From contig NZ_JOJM01000068.1 of assembly GCF_000720325.1 (NCBI RefSeq), positions 1-43,163 of the forward strand: a stretch of DNA of 43,163 nucleotides, written 5' to 3'. Each line of letters opens with the position of its first letter. Position 1 is the stretch's first letter. This DNA comes from Streptomyces sp. NRRL B-1347. GTDB taxonomy: Bacteria > Actinomycetota > Actinomycetes > Streptomycetales > Streptomycetaceae. Of the stretch, positions 24,884 to 31,924 are shown in pieces. The position numbers and the translations under genes were made by a program. The notes under the pieces were generated by a model. That model was not told the origin of the DNA. It was given only the letters and a program-made list of their open reading frames with translations, and made no database searches.

Positions 24884-25363
24884 ATGTACGGCTACGACCA
24901 ACACGCCGGTGTCGGCCAGGGGTACGCCCCGCCGCAGCAGCCGCAGCAGCACGCGCAGATGCCCGGTGGTTACGGCCAGCAGCCCCCGCTGTATCCCGAG
25001 CCGTCGCCGCCGTCCCTCGCCGACGCGGTGCGCGCCTTCACCACGGGCTCGATGTCCGCGGAGGACTTCCAGCAGGTCTTCGCGACCTCGAAGGTCTACT
25101 GCCCGCGCGGCGACAACCCGGGCTTCCTCGCGCTGCACAACACCCAGCAGCCGGTCATCCCGATGTTCACCTCGCTCAAGGAGCTGCGCCGGTACGCGGG
25201 CAAGGACTCCAAGTACTTCGTCATCACCGGCGCCGAGGTGATCGACCTGCTGCCGACGGGCTACGGCTTCGTCCTGGACATGGAGGGCGAGCACCGCATG
25301 GTGTTCGACGCGAAGGCCGTCGAGCAGATGGTGGACTTCGCGATGCGCCGCATGTACGGCTGA
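24884..25363 (+). CDS. SseB N-terminal domain protein
   Basis: 159 residues. The first 40 are a Gln/Pro/Gly/Tyr-rich disordered tail. Residues about 43-155 form an SseB-type domain (…DAVRAFTTGSMSAEDFQQVFATSKVYCP…VIPMFTSLKELRRY…FVITGAEVIDLLPTGYGFVLD…). The domain is widespread in actinobacteria and of unknown biochemical role. In enterobacteria, SseB proteins relate to stress or secretion regulators. The start is ATG at 24884 with a weak GGGGG upstream. Its last codons form the left arm of a very long hairpin (25346-25404) that separates it from the convergent P450 gene. Confidence 0.8.
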   Translation: MYGYDQHAGVGQGYAPPQQPQQHAQMPGGYGQQPPLYPEPSPPSLADAVRAFTTGSMSAEDFQQVFATSKVYCPRGDNPGFLALHNTQQPVIPMFTSLKELRRYAGKDSKYFVITGAEVIDLLPTGYGFVLDMEGEHRMVFDAKAVEQMVDFAMRRMYG

Positions 25364-25404
25364 ACCCGCCGCGTGGCGCGGCGAGTTCAGCCGTACATGC
25401 GGCG
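25346..25404. terminator. Very long hairpin spanning the SseB-like 3' end
   Basis: A perfect 20-base stem (25346-25365 with 25385-25404, CGCCGCATGTACGGCTGAAC) is followed by one mismatch and a 7-base inner stem closed by a TGG loop. The left arm is the coding end of the SseB-like gene including its stop codon. The right arm is an inverted copy of it. It should terminate transcription from both sides. Confidence 0.85.
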
Positions 25405-25418
25405 GGTTCAGCCGCGGT

Positions 25419-26606
25419 TCAGACGTATCGGACCTTGTCGCGGTGGCCCACGTGGACGGTCCGCACGCCGAGCAGGCCGAGGAGCGGCACTTCAGCCGTG
25501 CGCTGGCCGGGCGCGACGATCAGGCCCGTCCTGCGGATGTGGCCGAGGAGCAGTTCGGCGAGCGGCATGACCAGATGGCGGCCCCAGCAGCGCTCGCTGA
25601 CGTGGCCGAACGGCAGGTAGCCGGGGGTGTCGTCGGGGTCGAGGGTGTCCCAGCGCTCGGGCCGGAACTCGTCCGGGGCGTCCCAGAGCGCGGGGTCGCG
25701 ATGGGTGAGCAGCGGCAGCATCAGGATGTCGTCGCCGGGGCCTATGCGGGCGTCGACGGCCGGGTACTCGGGCGACCGGTTGCGCAGCAGGTTCCACGAC
25801 GGCGGCAGCAGCCGCATCGCCTCGTACAGGACGGCGCGGTCCGACGCGGAGTCGTCGAACGGGGAGCCCAGCCACAGGGCGTTGGCGACGAGCGTGGAGA
25901 CGGTGAAGCAGACCGGGGCGGCGGCGCGGCGGTACATGCCCATGGCGTAGCGCCGGTCCTGGTAGGTCTCCGCGGCGGCGACGAGGTTCGCCAGGTGGGT
26001 CAGGTGCGGGCCGGGGCGCGGGCGCCGGGGCAGGGCCGCGCCGGTCACGATCGTGGTCCAGGTGACCTTGGTGTCGATCTCCAGGAGGCGGGACATCAGG
26101 AACCGCAGCCGCCACGGGTCGTCGCGCAGGACCAGGTCGCGCAGGAACCGGTGCCCGGTGATCGGCCACGGCCCGGACAGGTCCGTGTCCGCGGGGAGCG
26201 GGTCGGGCCCGTCCAGGGCGGCGCGGACGTCCCTGCCGACGGTCCGCATCACCGACGCGCCCTCGGTCCTGGAGATCGAGCGGCCGTGCAGCGGCTTGAA
26301 GGTGGGGCGCTCGGTCTCGGTGGCCCGGCGCGCGGCCAGGATGCGGTCGGAGAGCTCCGCGCCCGGGATGCCGATCGTGTCGGGTTCCAGCCGTACGAGG
26401 TCCTTGCCGGTGTGCTCGTCGAGCAGTGCCTGGAGCCGTGGCGCGAAAACAGTGGTGCGGCGATTCCGCGGATGCCGTCTGGCCGGTCCCGATGGATTTC
26501 CGAGGCCGCCGGTTCCGTGCGCCGCTCCGTTTTCTGAATTCTTTACCGAGGCGGCGTTCTCCGCCTTTTGACCCTGCCGATTCTGGGTGTGCTCTGTGGC
26601 TGACAT
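25419..26606 (-). CDS. Cytochrome P450 of the atropopeptide (tryptorubin) cluster
   Basis: 395-residue P450 predicted to crosslink aromatic residues of the precursor encoded at 26693-26779. It has the ExxR pair E262-R265, PERW (316-319) and the heme-ligand Cys340 in FGHVSERCWG (333-342). The consensus FxxGxxxCxG has Gly at position 336, and here it is Val. No canonical AG-x-(D/E)-T oxygen-activation motif is seen in the I-helix region. In the known tryptorubin pathway a single P450 makes the carbon-carbon and carbon-nitrogen biaryl bonds, with redox partners supplied by the host. The start is ATG at 26606 with GGAG eight bases before it. The N-terminal 50 residues are polar, and their codons are AT-richer than the surroundings. 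Confidence 0.88.
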   Translation of the reverse strand: MSATEHTQNRQGQKAENAASVKNSENGAAHGTGGLGNPSGPARRHPRNRRTTVFAPRLQALLDEHTGKDLVRLEPDTIGIPGAELSDRILAARRATETERPTFKPLHGRSISRTEGASVMRTVGRDVRAALDGPDPLPADTDLSGPWPITGHRFLRDLVLRDDPWRLRFLMSRLLEIDTKVTWTTIVTGAALPRRPRPGPHLTHLANLVAAAETYQDRRYAMGMYRRAAAPVCFTVSTLVANALWLGSPFDDSASDRAVLYEAMRLLPPSWNLLRNRSPEYPAVDARIGPGDDILMLPLLTHRDPALWDAPDEFRPERWDTLDPDDTPGYLPFGHVSERCWGRHLVMPLAELLLGHIRRTGLIVAPGQRTAEVPLLGLLGVRTVHVGHRDKVRYV

Positions 26607-26670
26607 ACGGAGGTCTCCGGAATGAAGGGCCCGCGCGCGGCGGAACGGAAGGGAACCGGCTCCTGTGCCG

Positions 26671-26686
26671 TGCGCGGGCCCGCGCA
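26671..26686 (-). promoter_or_regulatory. Palindrome between precursor and P450 genes
   Basis: TGCGCGGGCCCGCGCA is a perfect 16-base palindrome just after the precursor stop. A second GC palindrome, CCGCGCGCGG (26631-26640), can pair with it. The likely effect is partial termination or mRNA stabilisation that keeps precursor above enzyme (inference). Confidence 0.5.
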
Positions 26687-26692
26687 GGGCGC

Positions 26693-26779
26693 TCAGTACC
26701 AGATGTACCAGGCGGACTGCTTCAGGCTGGGCTCGCTCTTCTTCGTGGCGGCCTTGAGGGCCTGGATGATCTTAGCCAT
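26693..26779 (-). CDS. Atropopeptide RiPP precursor, core AWYIWY (tryptorubin A type)
   Basis: 28-residue ribosomal precursor. It starts MAKIIQALKAATKK, a Lys-rich amphipathic-helix leader, and ends SLKQSAWYIWY directly before TGA. The last six residues (23-28), Ala-Trp-Tyr-Ile-Trp-Tyr, equal the tryptorubin A sequence as I remember it. Tryptorubin A is the founding atropopeptide, whose Trp and Tyr side chains are crosslinked by a P450. A GGAGGGAGGGG ribosome binding site lies six bases before ATG 26779, stronger than that of any neighbour. The P450 gene is 86 bases downstream on the same strand. No dedicated protease or exporter is adjacent, so leader removal is expected to use general peptidases, as proposed for this class. 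It is too short for routine gene calling. Confidence 0.93.
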   Translation of the reverse strand: MAKIIQALKAATKKSEPSLKQSAWYIWY

Positions 26780-27147
26780 GTAAAACCCCTCCCTCCATGC
26801 GTTCTCTGTGCGCGGCGAAACGGTTTAGGAGCGGCAATTCCCGGGCGTCCCGAAGGCTGCCGAGAAATGCGCTCCAGTTGTTGCGTGGTGAGTGAATCGG
26901 TCTGTGGCTCGCGTTGTCAATGGGTTGTTCTTTTTCCGGTGTGTCCCATGAAGTCGTTGTCTCTATATGTGGGACATGTGGTGATCCTGGGGCGGGTGCG
27001 GCGGAGTGTCGGGAGTGTCGGGGGGTGCGTTTCGGCCAGGGGGCGTTCGGCGGCGCGGCCGGAGGGAATGCCGTCGGGCTGTGCCGTGTTCCAGGTGGCA
27101 GAAAGTTCTACGTTCAACTAACCTGAGCGTAAGAGGAGGTCCGAACC
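26780..27147. promoter_or_regulatory. Divergent control region, atropopeptide cluster / pirin
   Basis: 368 bases without a convincing gene, noticeably richer in A and T than the flanks. On the minus strand, a perfect -35 hexamer TTGACA (complement of 26915-26920) precedes a weak -10 (GATTCA, complement of 26893-26898) after 16 bases. This would give a leader of roughly 110 bases before the precursor. An inverted repeat, TGTCCCA (26942-26948) and TGGGACA (26970-26976), could bind a regulator. The pirin gene has AGGAGG eight bases upstream of its start. Confidence 0.55.
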
Positions 27148-28104
27148 ATGCCCGCAGTGACCGTTGAGAACCCGCTGACCCTGCCCCGCGTGACCGTGCC
27201 CGCAGACACCGTGGCGCGGCCCGTGCTCGCCGTGAAGACCGCGCCGAGCGGCTACGAGGGCGAAGGGTTCCCGGTGCGCCGGGCCTTCGCCGGGATCAAC
27301 TACAAGTACCTCGACCCGTTCATCATGATGGACCAGATGGGCGAGGTGGAGTACGCGGCCGGAGAGCCCAAGGGCACGCCCTGGCACCCGCACCGCGGCT
27401 TCGAGACCGTGACGTACCTGATCGACGGCACGTTCGTCCACCAGGACTCCAACGGCGGCGGCGGCACCATCAAGAACGGCGACACCCAGTGGATGACGGC
27501 CGGCTCCGGCCTGCTCCACATCGAGGCGCCGCCGGAGTCGCTCGTCATGTCCGGCGGGCTCTTCCACGGGCTCCAGCTGTGGGTGAACCTGCCCGCGAGG
27601 GACAAGATGATGGACCCCCGCTACCAGGACATCCGCGGTGGCCAGGTGCGGCTGCTCACCTCGCCCGACGGGGGCGCGCTGCTCCGGGTCATCGCCGGTG
27701 AGCTCGACGGGCACGAGGGGCCCGGCATCACGCACACCCCGATCACCATGGTCCACGCGACGGTGCGGCCGGGCGCCGAGGTCACGCTTCCCTGGCGGGA
27801 GGACTTCAACGGGCTCGCGTACGTGCTCGCCGGGCGCGGGACCGTGGGGGCCGAGCGGCGGCCCGTCGAGCTGGGGCAGACCGCGGTGTTCGGGGCCGGG
27901 GGGTCGCTCACCGTCCGGGCGGACGAGAAGCAGGACTCCCACACTCCGGATCTGGAGGTCGTCCTGTTGGGCGGGCAGCCGATCCGGGAGCCGATGGCGC
28001 ACTACGGGCCGTTCGTGATGAACACCCGTGAGGAGCTGCAGCAGGCCTTCGACGACTTCCAGAAGGGGCTGCTGGGGTCCGTGCCTGCGGTGCACGGGAT
28101 GTGA
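27148..28104 (+). CDS. Pirin family protein
   Basis: 318-residue bicupin. Predicted iron ligands are His80, His82, His124 and Glu126, with the same spacing as in human pirin (His56, His58, His101, Glu103), in the motif PWHPHRGFETVTY and LLHIEAP. The C-terminal cupin (about 190-300) lacks an obvious metal set, as usual. Known roles include quercetinase-like dioxygenase activity and redox-linked modulation of central metabolism. In Streptomyces a pirin has been connected to beta-oxidation and antibiotic precursor supply (from memory). The start is ATG at 27148 with AGGAGG. It is divergent from the atropopeptide cluster, probably by insertion rather than function. Confidence 0.9.
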   Translation: MPAVTVENPLTLPRVTVPADTVARPVLAVKTAPSGYEGEGFPVRRAFAGINYKYLDPFIMMDQMGEVEYAAGEPKGTPWHPHRGFETVTYLIDGTFVHQDSNGGGGTIKNGDTQWMTAGSGLLHIEAPPESLVMSGGLFHGLQLWVNLPARDKMMDPRYQDIRGGQVRLLTSPDGGALLRVIAGELDGHEGPGITHTPITMVHATVRPGAEVTLPWREDFNGLAYVLAGRGTVGAERRPVELGQTAVFGAGGSLTVRADEKQDSHTPDLEVVLLGGQPIREPMAHYGPFVMNTREELQQAFDDFQKGLLGSVPAVHGM

Positions 28105-28117
28105 GCCGCGCGGGGCT

Positions 28118-28153
28118 CTGCCCCTGGCCGGGGGTGCCTGCCCCTGGCCGGGG
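28118..28153 (+). terminator. Duplicated hairpin after pirin
   Basis: Two direct copies of CTGCCCCTGGCCGGGG (28118-28133 and 28138-28153), each with a CCCC/GGGG stem, just after the pirin stop. Confidence 0.6.
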
Positions 28154-28170
28154 CGGGGCCCCGCTGAACA

Positions 28171-28271
28171 GTTGCTCGGCGCTGTGGCTGTGCCCACCCC
28201 TCCCCAAGCTCTCGGCTTCGCTCGAGCAGGGGATGCCCCACCCGCCCTCTGGGCGGACCAGCTGCCCACAG
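28171..28271 (+). repeat. About 100-base repeat element, intergenic copy
   Basis: It matches 42957-43054 in the same orientation. Both begin GTTGCTCGGC, share a 56-base identical core (28186-28241), and end TGCCCACAG. The core contains CCCC-AA-GCTC … GAGC-A-GGGG complementarity, so it folds as a stem-loop. This copy lies between pirin and the permease gene. Confidence 0.85.
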
Positions 28272-28382
28272 AGGGGGCGGGGGAGGCGCCCACAGCCGAG
28301 GGGGCGGGACGGGTGCCCGCAGTGGGCACCCGGGCGGTTCACCCCGCGTGCGGCTCCCGGGGGGTCGTGGTCGGGTGGGTGG

Positions 28383-29477
28383 GTGTCTTCCCTCCTGCCT
28401 GAGGTGGTGCGGCGGCTCGCCGCCTGGTGTGTGGTGGCGCTGCTCGTCACGGGTGTCGCCGCCGTCGGGGTCTGGCTGTGCGTCGTCTTCAAGACCGCCG
28501 TCACCCCCGTACTGCTCGCGCTGCTCGGCACCGCGCTGCTCGGGCCGCTGTACCGGCGCCTGGTGCGGATGCGGGTGCAGCGGTCCCTCGCGGCGGGCCT
28601 GACCTGCGCGGCCGTGCTCGCGGTCGTCGGCGGGGCGACGTACATCGTCGTGAAGGCCCTGATCGACACCGGCGGCCAGATCGTGGACTCGCTGAAGAAC
28701 GCCGCGCACGACCTGTCGAAGCACTTCGGCGCGGCCGGCACGTCCCTGGACGACCTGGCGTCCAACTCCAAGGACCTGCTCGGCAAGTTCGGCGGCACGG
28801 CGGCGTCGGGCGTGGTCAGCGGCCTCAGCGTGGTGGGCGAGATGATCGCGACCGCCGTCCTCGCGCTGCTGCTCGTGTTCTTCTTCCTGCGGGACTCCCA
28901 CAAGGCGGCGAGCACGCTGCGCTCGCTGGTGCCCGCGCACTCCGGGGACACCGTGGAGGCCATGGCGCGGCGGGCCTTCACGGCCGTCGAGGGGTTCATG
29001 CGCGGGACCACGTTCATCGCGCTCATCGACGCGGTGTGCATCACCGTCGGACTGCTGGTCCTGCGCGTGCCAGGGGCGTGGGGGCTCGGCGCCCTGGTGT
29101 TCGTCGGGGCCTACATCCCGTACCTGGGGGCCTTCCTGTCCGGCGCCATCGCCATCCTCGTGGCGCTCGCCGACCGCGGCCTCGTCATCGCCCTGTGGGC
29201 GCTCGGCGTGGTGCTCGCGGTGCAGGTCCTGGAGGGGCACGTGCTCCAGCCGATGATCCAGAGCAGGACCGTGCAGATGCATCCCGCGGTGGTGATGCTC
29301 GCGATCACCGCGGGCGCGTCCGTCGCCGGGATCATCGGCATGCTGCTCGCCGTGCCGCTGACGGCCGCGGCCTTCGGGGTGGTCAGCGAGTTGCGGGCCC
29401 GCTACGCCGAGAAGGCGTCGGCCGCGCCTCCTGGCCCCTCTCCGGGGGCGCCTTCGGCGGAGGCCGAGCCTTCGTAG
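28383..29477 (+). CDS. AI-2E family transporter (PerM/TqsA-like permease)
   Basis: 364-residue multi-spanning membrane protein of the AI-2E transporter superfamily. Paired N-terminal helices (about 10-55) are followed by an extracytoplasmic segment (about 90-155), then a cluster of C-terminal helices with the family signature PYLGAFLSGAIAILVAL and QVLEGHVLQPMIQSRTVQMHP. Members export signals, ions or osmolytes, and the cargo here is unknown. GTG at 28383 (MSSLLPEVV) is the best start. Frame-open upstream starts run through repeat DNA. Its 3' end overlaps the convergent regulator gene by 76 bases. Confidence 0.82.
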   Translation: MSSLLPEVVRRLAAWCVVALLVTGVAAVGVWLCVVFKTAVTPVLLALLGTALLGPLYRRLVRMRVQRSLAAGLTCAAVLAVVGGATYIVVKALIDTGGQIVDSLKNAAHDLSKHFGAAGTSLDDLASNSKDLLGKFGGTAASGVVSGLSVVGEMIATAVLALLLVFFFLRDSHKAASTLRSLVPAHSGDTVEAMARRAFTAVEGFMRGTTFIALIDAVCITVGLLVLRVPGAWGLGALVFVGAYIPYLGAFLSGAIAILVALADRGLVIALWALGVVLAVQVLEGHVLQPMIQSRTVQMHPAVVMLAITAGASVAGIIGMLLAVPLTAAAFGVVSELRARYAEKASAAPPGPSPGAPSAEAEPS

Positions 29478-31708
29478 AGCTCGAACCAGATGCTCTTGCC
29501 CTCCCCGCGCGGGTCCACGCCCCACCGGTGGGCGAGCAGGTCCATGAGGACCAGGCCGCGCCCGGAGGAGGCGAGTTCGCCGGGGTGGCGCTTGTGCGGC
29601 AGGTCGTCGCTGCTGTCGGTGACCTCCGCGCGCAGCCGGCGCGTGCCGTTCTCGCCGGTGACCTCGGCGACGAGGAGGGCGTCGCCGTCGGTGTGCACCA
29701 GGACGTTGGTGATCATCTCGGAGATCAGCAGGACGGCGGAGTCGACCTGGTCGTCGTCCGCCCAGTCGTGCAGCAGGTCCCGCAGATGGCCCCGGGCGCC
29801 CGCGACGCGCTCCGGCTCGGCCTGCGCGATGGTCAGCATCGTGCGGCGGATGCGGGCGCGCTCCTCGGGGTGCCCGGTGCGGCGCAGCAGCAGGACGGCG
29901 ATGTCGTCCTCGCGGCGGTCGGCGAGCGGCCCCGTGGTGTGGTGCGAGGAGGGGCCGTGCACCGCCTGGACGAGGGTGTCGGCGAGGGTCTCCAGGTCGT
30001 CGTCCGCCCCGGAGGGCCCCGACCTGGCCTCGTACTCCGGGCCCGCGGGCTCCGCGTACTCGGAGAAGCCGTCGTAGTTCTCCAGGATGCGCCGGATCCT
30101 CGTCCAGCCCGTCTCCAGGTCGTGGCCGCCGGTCTCTATCAGGCCGTCGGTGCAGATCAGCATCGTCTCGCCGGTGTCGAGGACGAGCCGGGTCGTGGGG
30201 TAGTCCGCGTCCGGGTCGATGCCGAGGGGCAGGCCGCCCGCGATGGGCCGCTGCAGGACCGTTCCGTCGGACATGCGGACGACGGGCTCGGGGTGGCCCG
30301 CGCGGGCGATCTCCAGGAGGCCGGTCGCCGGATCGGCCTCTACGTAGAGGCACGTCGCGAAGCGCGGGTCCGTGGCGGTGTGGTCGGGGTCGTCCCGGGT
30401 GTCGGTGGACCCGTAGGTGATGCCGTCCGTGATGCCGGACAGGAAGCGGGTGGCGCGGGACAGGACCGCGTCCGGGCGGTGGCCCTCGGACGCGTACGCG
30501 CGCAGGGCGATGCGCAGCTGCCCCATCAGGCCCGCCGCGCGCACGTCGTGGCCCTGTACGTCGCCGATGACGAAGGCGATGCGGCCGCTGGGCAGCGGGA
30601 TCATGTCGTACCAGTCGCCGCCGACCTGGAGGCCGCCGCCGGTCGGTACGTAGCGCGCGGCGACGCTCATCCCGGGGATCTCGGGGCCGAGCGTGGGCAT
30701 CATGGACCGCTGGAGGCCCTCGGTCAGCTCCCGCTCGGACTCGGCGACCCCGGCCCGCGACAGGGCCTGCGCCAGCATCCGGGCGACGGTCGTCAGGACC
30801 GACCGCTCGTCGGGCGTGAACGAGACGGGGTAGGTGAACGCGGCCATCCAGGCGCCCATCGTGCGGCCCGCCACGGTCAGCGGCAGGAACGCCCAGGACT
30901 GCCGCTTGAAGCGGGACGCCAGGGGCCACGTCGTCGGATAGCGGCGCCGGTACTCCTGCGGGGACGACAGATAGACGGCGCGGCCGGTGCGCAGCACCTC
31001 GGCGGCCGGGTAGTCGGTGTCCAGAGGCATGGCGGCGAGCGGATCGTCGTCTCCGTAGCCGTGGTGTCCGTGGTGGCCGACGACGGTGAGCCGGTCGCCG
31101 GAGGAGCCGAAGACGGCCAGGCCGTCCGGGGAGAACCCGGGCATGGACAGGCCCGCGGCGACCCGCAGCACCTCCTCCGTGGACCGCGCCTCCGCGAGCG
31201 CGCGCCCCGCGTCGAGCAGGAAGGCCTCGCGGGAGCGGCGCCAGTCGCCGGTGACGGGCGCGCGGGCGGCGGCGCCGGGTCCCGGCTCGGTGACCTCCTG
31301 GAGGGTGCCGATGAGCTCGTACGCGGTCGACGAGGAGTCGTGGACGACCGGCTTGGTGCGGCTGCGGACCGTGCGCAGGACGTGCCGGCCCTGCTCGTCC
31401 ATGATCCGCAGCCGGGCCTCGGCGAGGGTGCCCTCGGCGACGGCGAGCTGCACGATGCCGTGGATCTCGTTCCAGTCGACCGGGTGGAAGCGGGAGCGCA
31501 CGCCGACCTCGGTGGTGGTCTGGGCGCGCGGCGCGAGCCCGAGCAGCCGGGCGGCCTCCGCGTCGAGCGTGACGGTGCCGCTCGCGTTGTCCCAGCGCCA
31601 CAGCCCGGTGGCGATGGCGGCGAGTACGTCCTCCACAGGGGGCAGGGCGCCCTGGCCGGGCGGCAGGGAGGCGTCACCCCTCTGCTCGCGGGGCTCATCG
31701 GTGCGCAT
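29402..31708 (-). CDS. PAS-GAF-PP2C-ATPase regulator (SpoIIE/RsbU-type phosphatase with RsbW-like kinase domain)
   Basis: 768-residue multidomain signalling protein. In order: PAS (about 25-140), GAF (about 160-320), SpoIIE/PP2C phosphatase (about 340-610) with GGDWYD (363-368), GDVQGHD (382-388), DGLIE (521-525) and DDIAV (601-605), and a histidine-kinase-like ATPase (about 620-750) with N-box SEMITN (663-668) and a GRGLVLMD G-box. It joins both opposing activities of partner-switching: dephosphorylating an anti-anti-sigma factor and binding or phosphorylating it. It probably controls a stress or development sigma factor. No STAS partner gene is nearby. The start is ATG at 31708, with a weak ribosome binding site. 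Confidence 0.92.
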   Translation of the reverse strand: MRTDEPREQRGDASLPPGQGALPPVEDVLAAIATGLWRWDNASGTVTLDAEAARLLGLAPRAQTTTEVGVRSRFHPVDWNEIHGIVQLAVAEGTLAEARLRIMDEQGRHVLRTVRSRTKPVVHDSSSTAYELIGTLQEVTEPGPGAAARAPVTGDWRRSREAFLLDAGRALAEARSTEEVLRVAAGLSMPGFSPDGLAVFGSSGDRLTVVGHHGHHGYGDDDPLAAMPLDTDYPAAEVLRTGRAVYLSSPQEYRRRYPTTWPLASRFKRQSWAFLPLTVAGRTMGAWMAAFTYPVSFTPDERSVLTTVARMLAQALSRAGVAESERELTEGLQRSMMPTLGPEIPGMSVAARYVPTGGGLQVGGDWYDMIPLPSGRIAFVIGDVQGHDVRAAGLMGQLRIALRAYASEGHRPDAVLSRATRFLSGITDGITYGSTDTRDDPDHTATDPRFATCLYVEADPATGLLEIARAGHPEPVVRMSDGTVLQRPIAGGLPLGIDPDADYPTTRLVLDTGETMLICTDGLIETGGHDLETGWTRIRRILENYDGFSEYAEPAGPEYEARSGPSGADDDLETLADTLVQAVHGPSSHHTTGPLADRREDDIAVLLLRRTGHPEERARIRRTMLTIAQAEPERVAGARGHLRDLLHDWADDDQVDSAVLLISEMITNVLVHTDGDALLVAEVTGENGTRRLRAEVTDSSDDLPHKRHPGELASSGRGLVLMDLLAHRWGVDPRGEGKSIWFELYEGSASAEGAPGEGPGGAADAFSA

Positions 31709-31834
31709 TGCTTCACTGTAGAAAGAGGTACGGACCAGCCGCCACCGAGTGCCGGGCGCGGCATCGCTGGCGGGGTTGCGCCCCCGCCGTACCGCTTCGC
31801 TCGATTTCGCGGCTGCGGGCTTGCTGCGGCTGGG

Positions 31835-31864
31835 CGCGCAGTTCCCCGCGCCCCTACGGGGCGC
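31835..31864 (-). repeat. Intergenic hairpin repeat, copy 2 (inverted)
   Basis: CGCGCAGTTCCCCGCGCCCC (31835-31854) is the exact reverse complement of 19870-19889. It is joined to the hairpin GCGCCCC-TAC-GGGGCGC (31848-31864). It lies about 60 bases before the aspS start, near its promoter. Confidence 0.75.
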
Positions 31865-31924
31865 TCACAAACGGTAGCCTTGCCAGCTAGTGTCCCCCGA
31901 TCTCGAAAGACTGGATGAACGACG

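Noticed and set aside
26917..27117. 66-codon minus-strand frame upstream of the RiPP precursor, considered as a second small gene
   Set aside because: No ribosome binding site, Arg/Pro/Thr-rich composition typical of shadow frames, and it covers the pirin promoter.
28427..31918. Long open frame (about 1160 codons) antisense to the PP2C regulator and permease
   Set aside because: It is a GC-bias shadow: Arg/Gly/Asp/His-rich, with no domain similarity, running opposite to genes with clear catalytic motifs.
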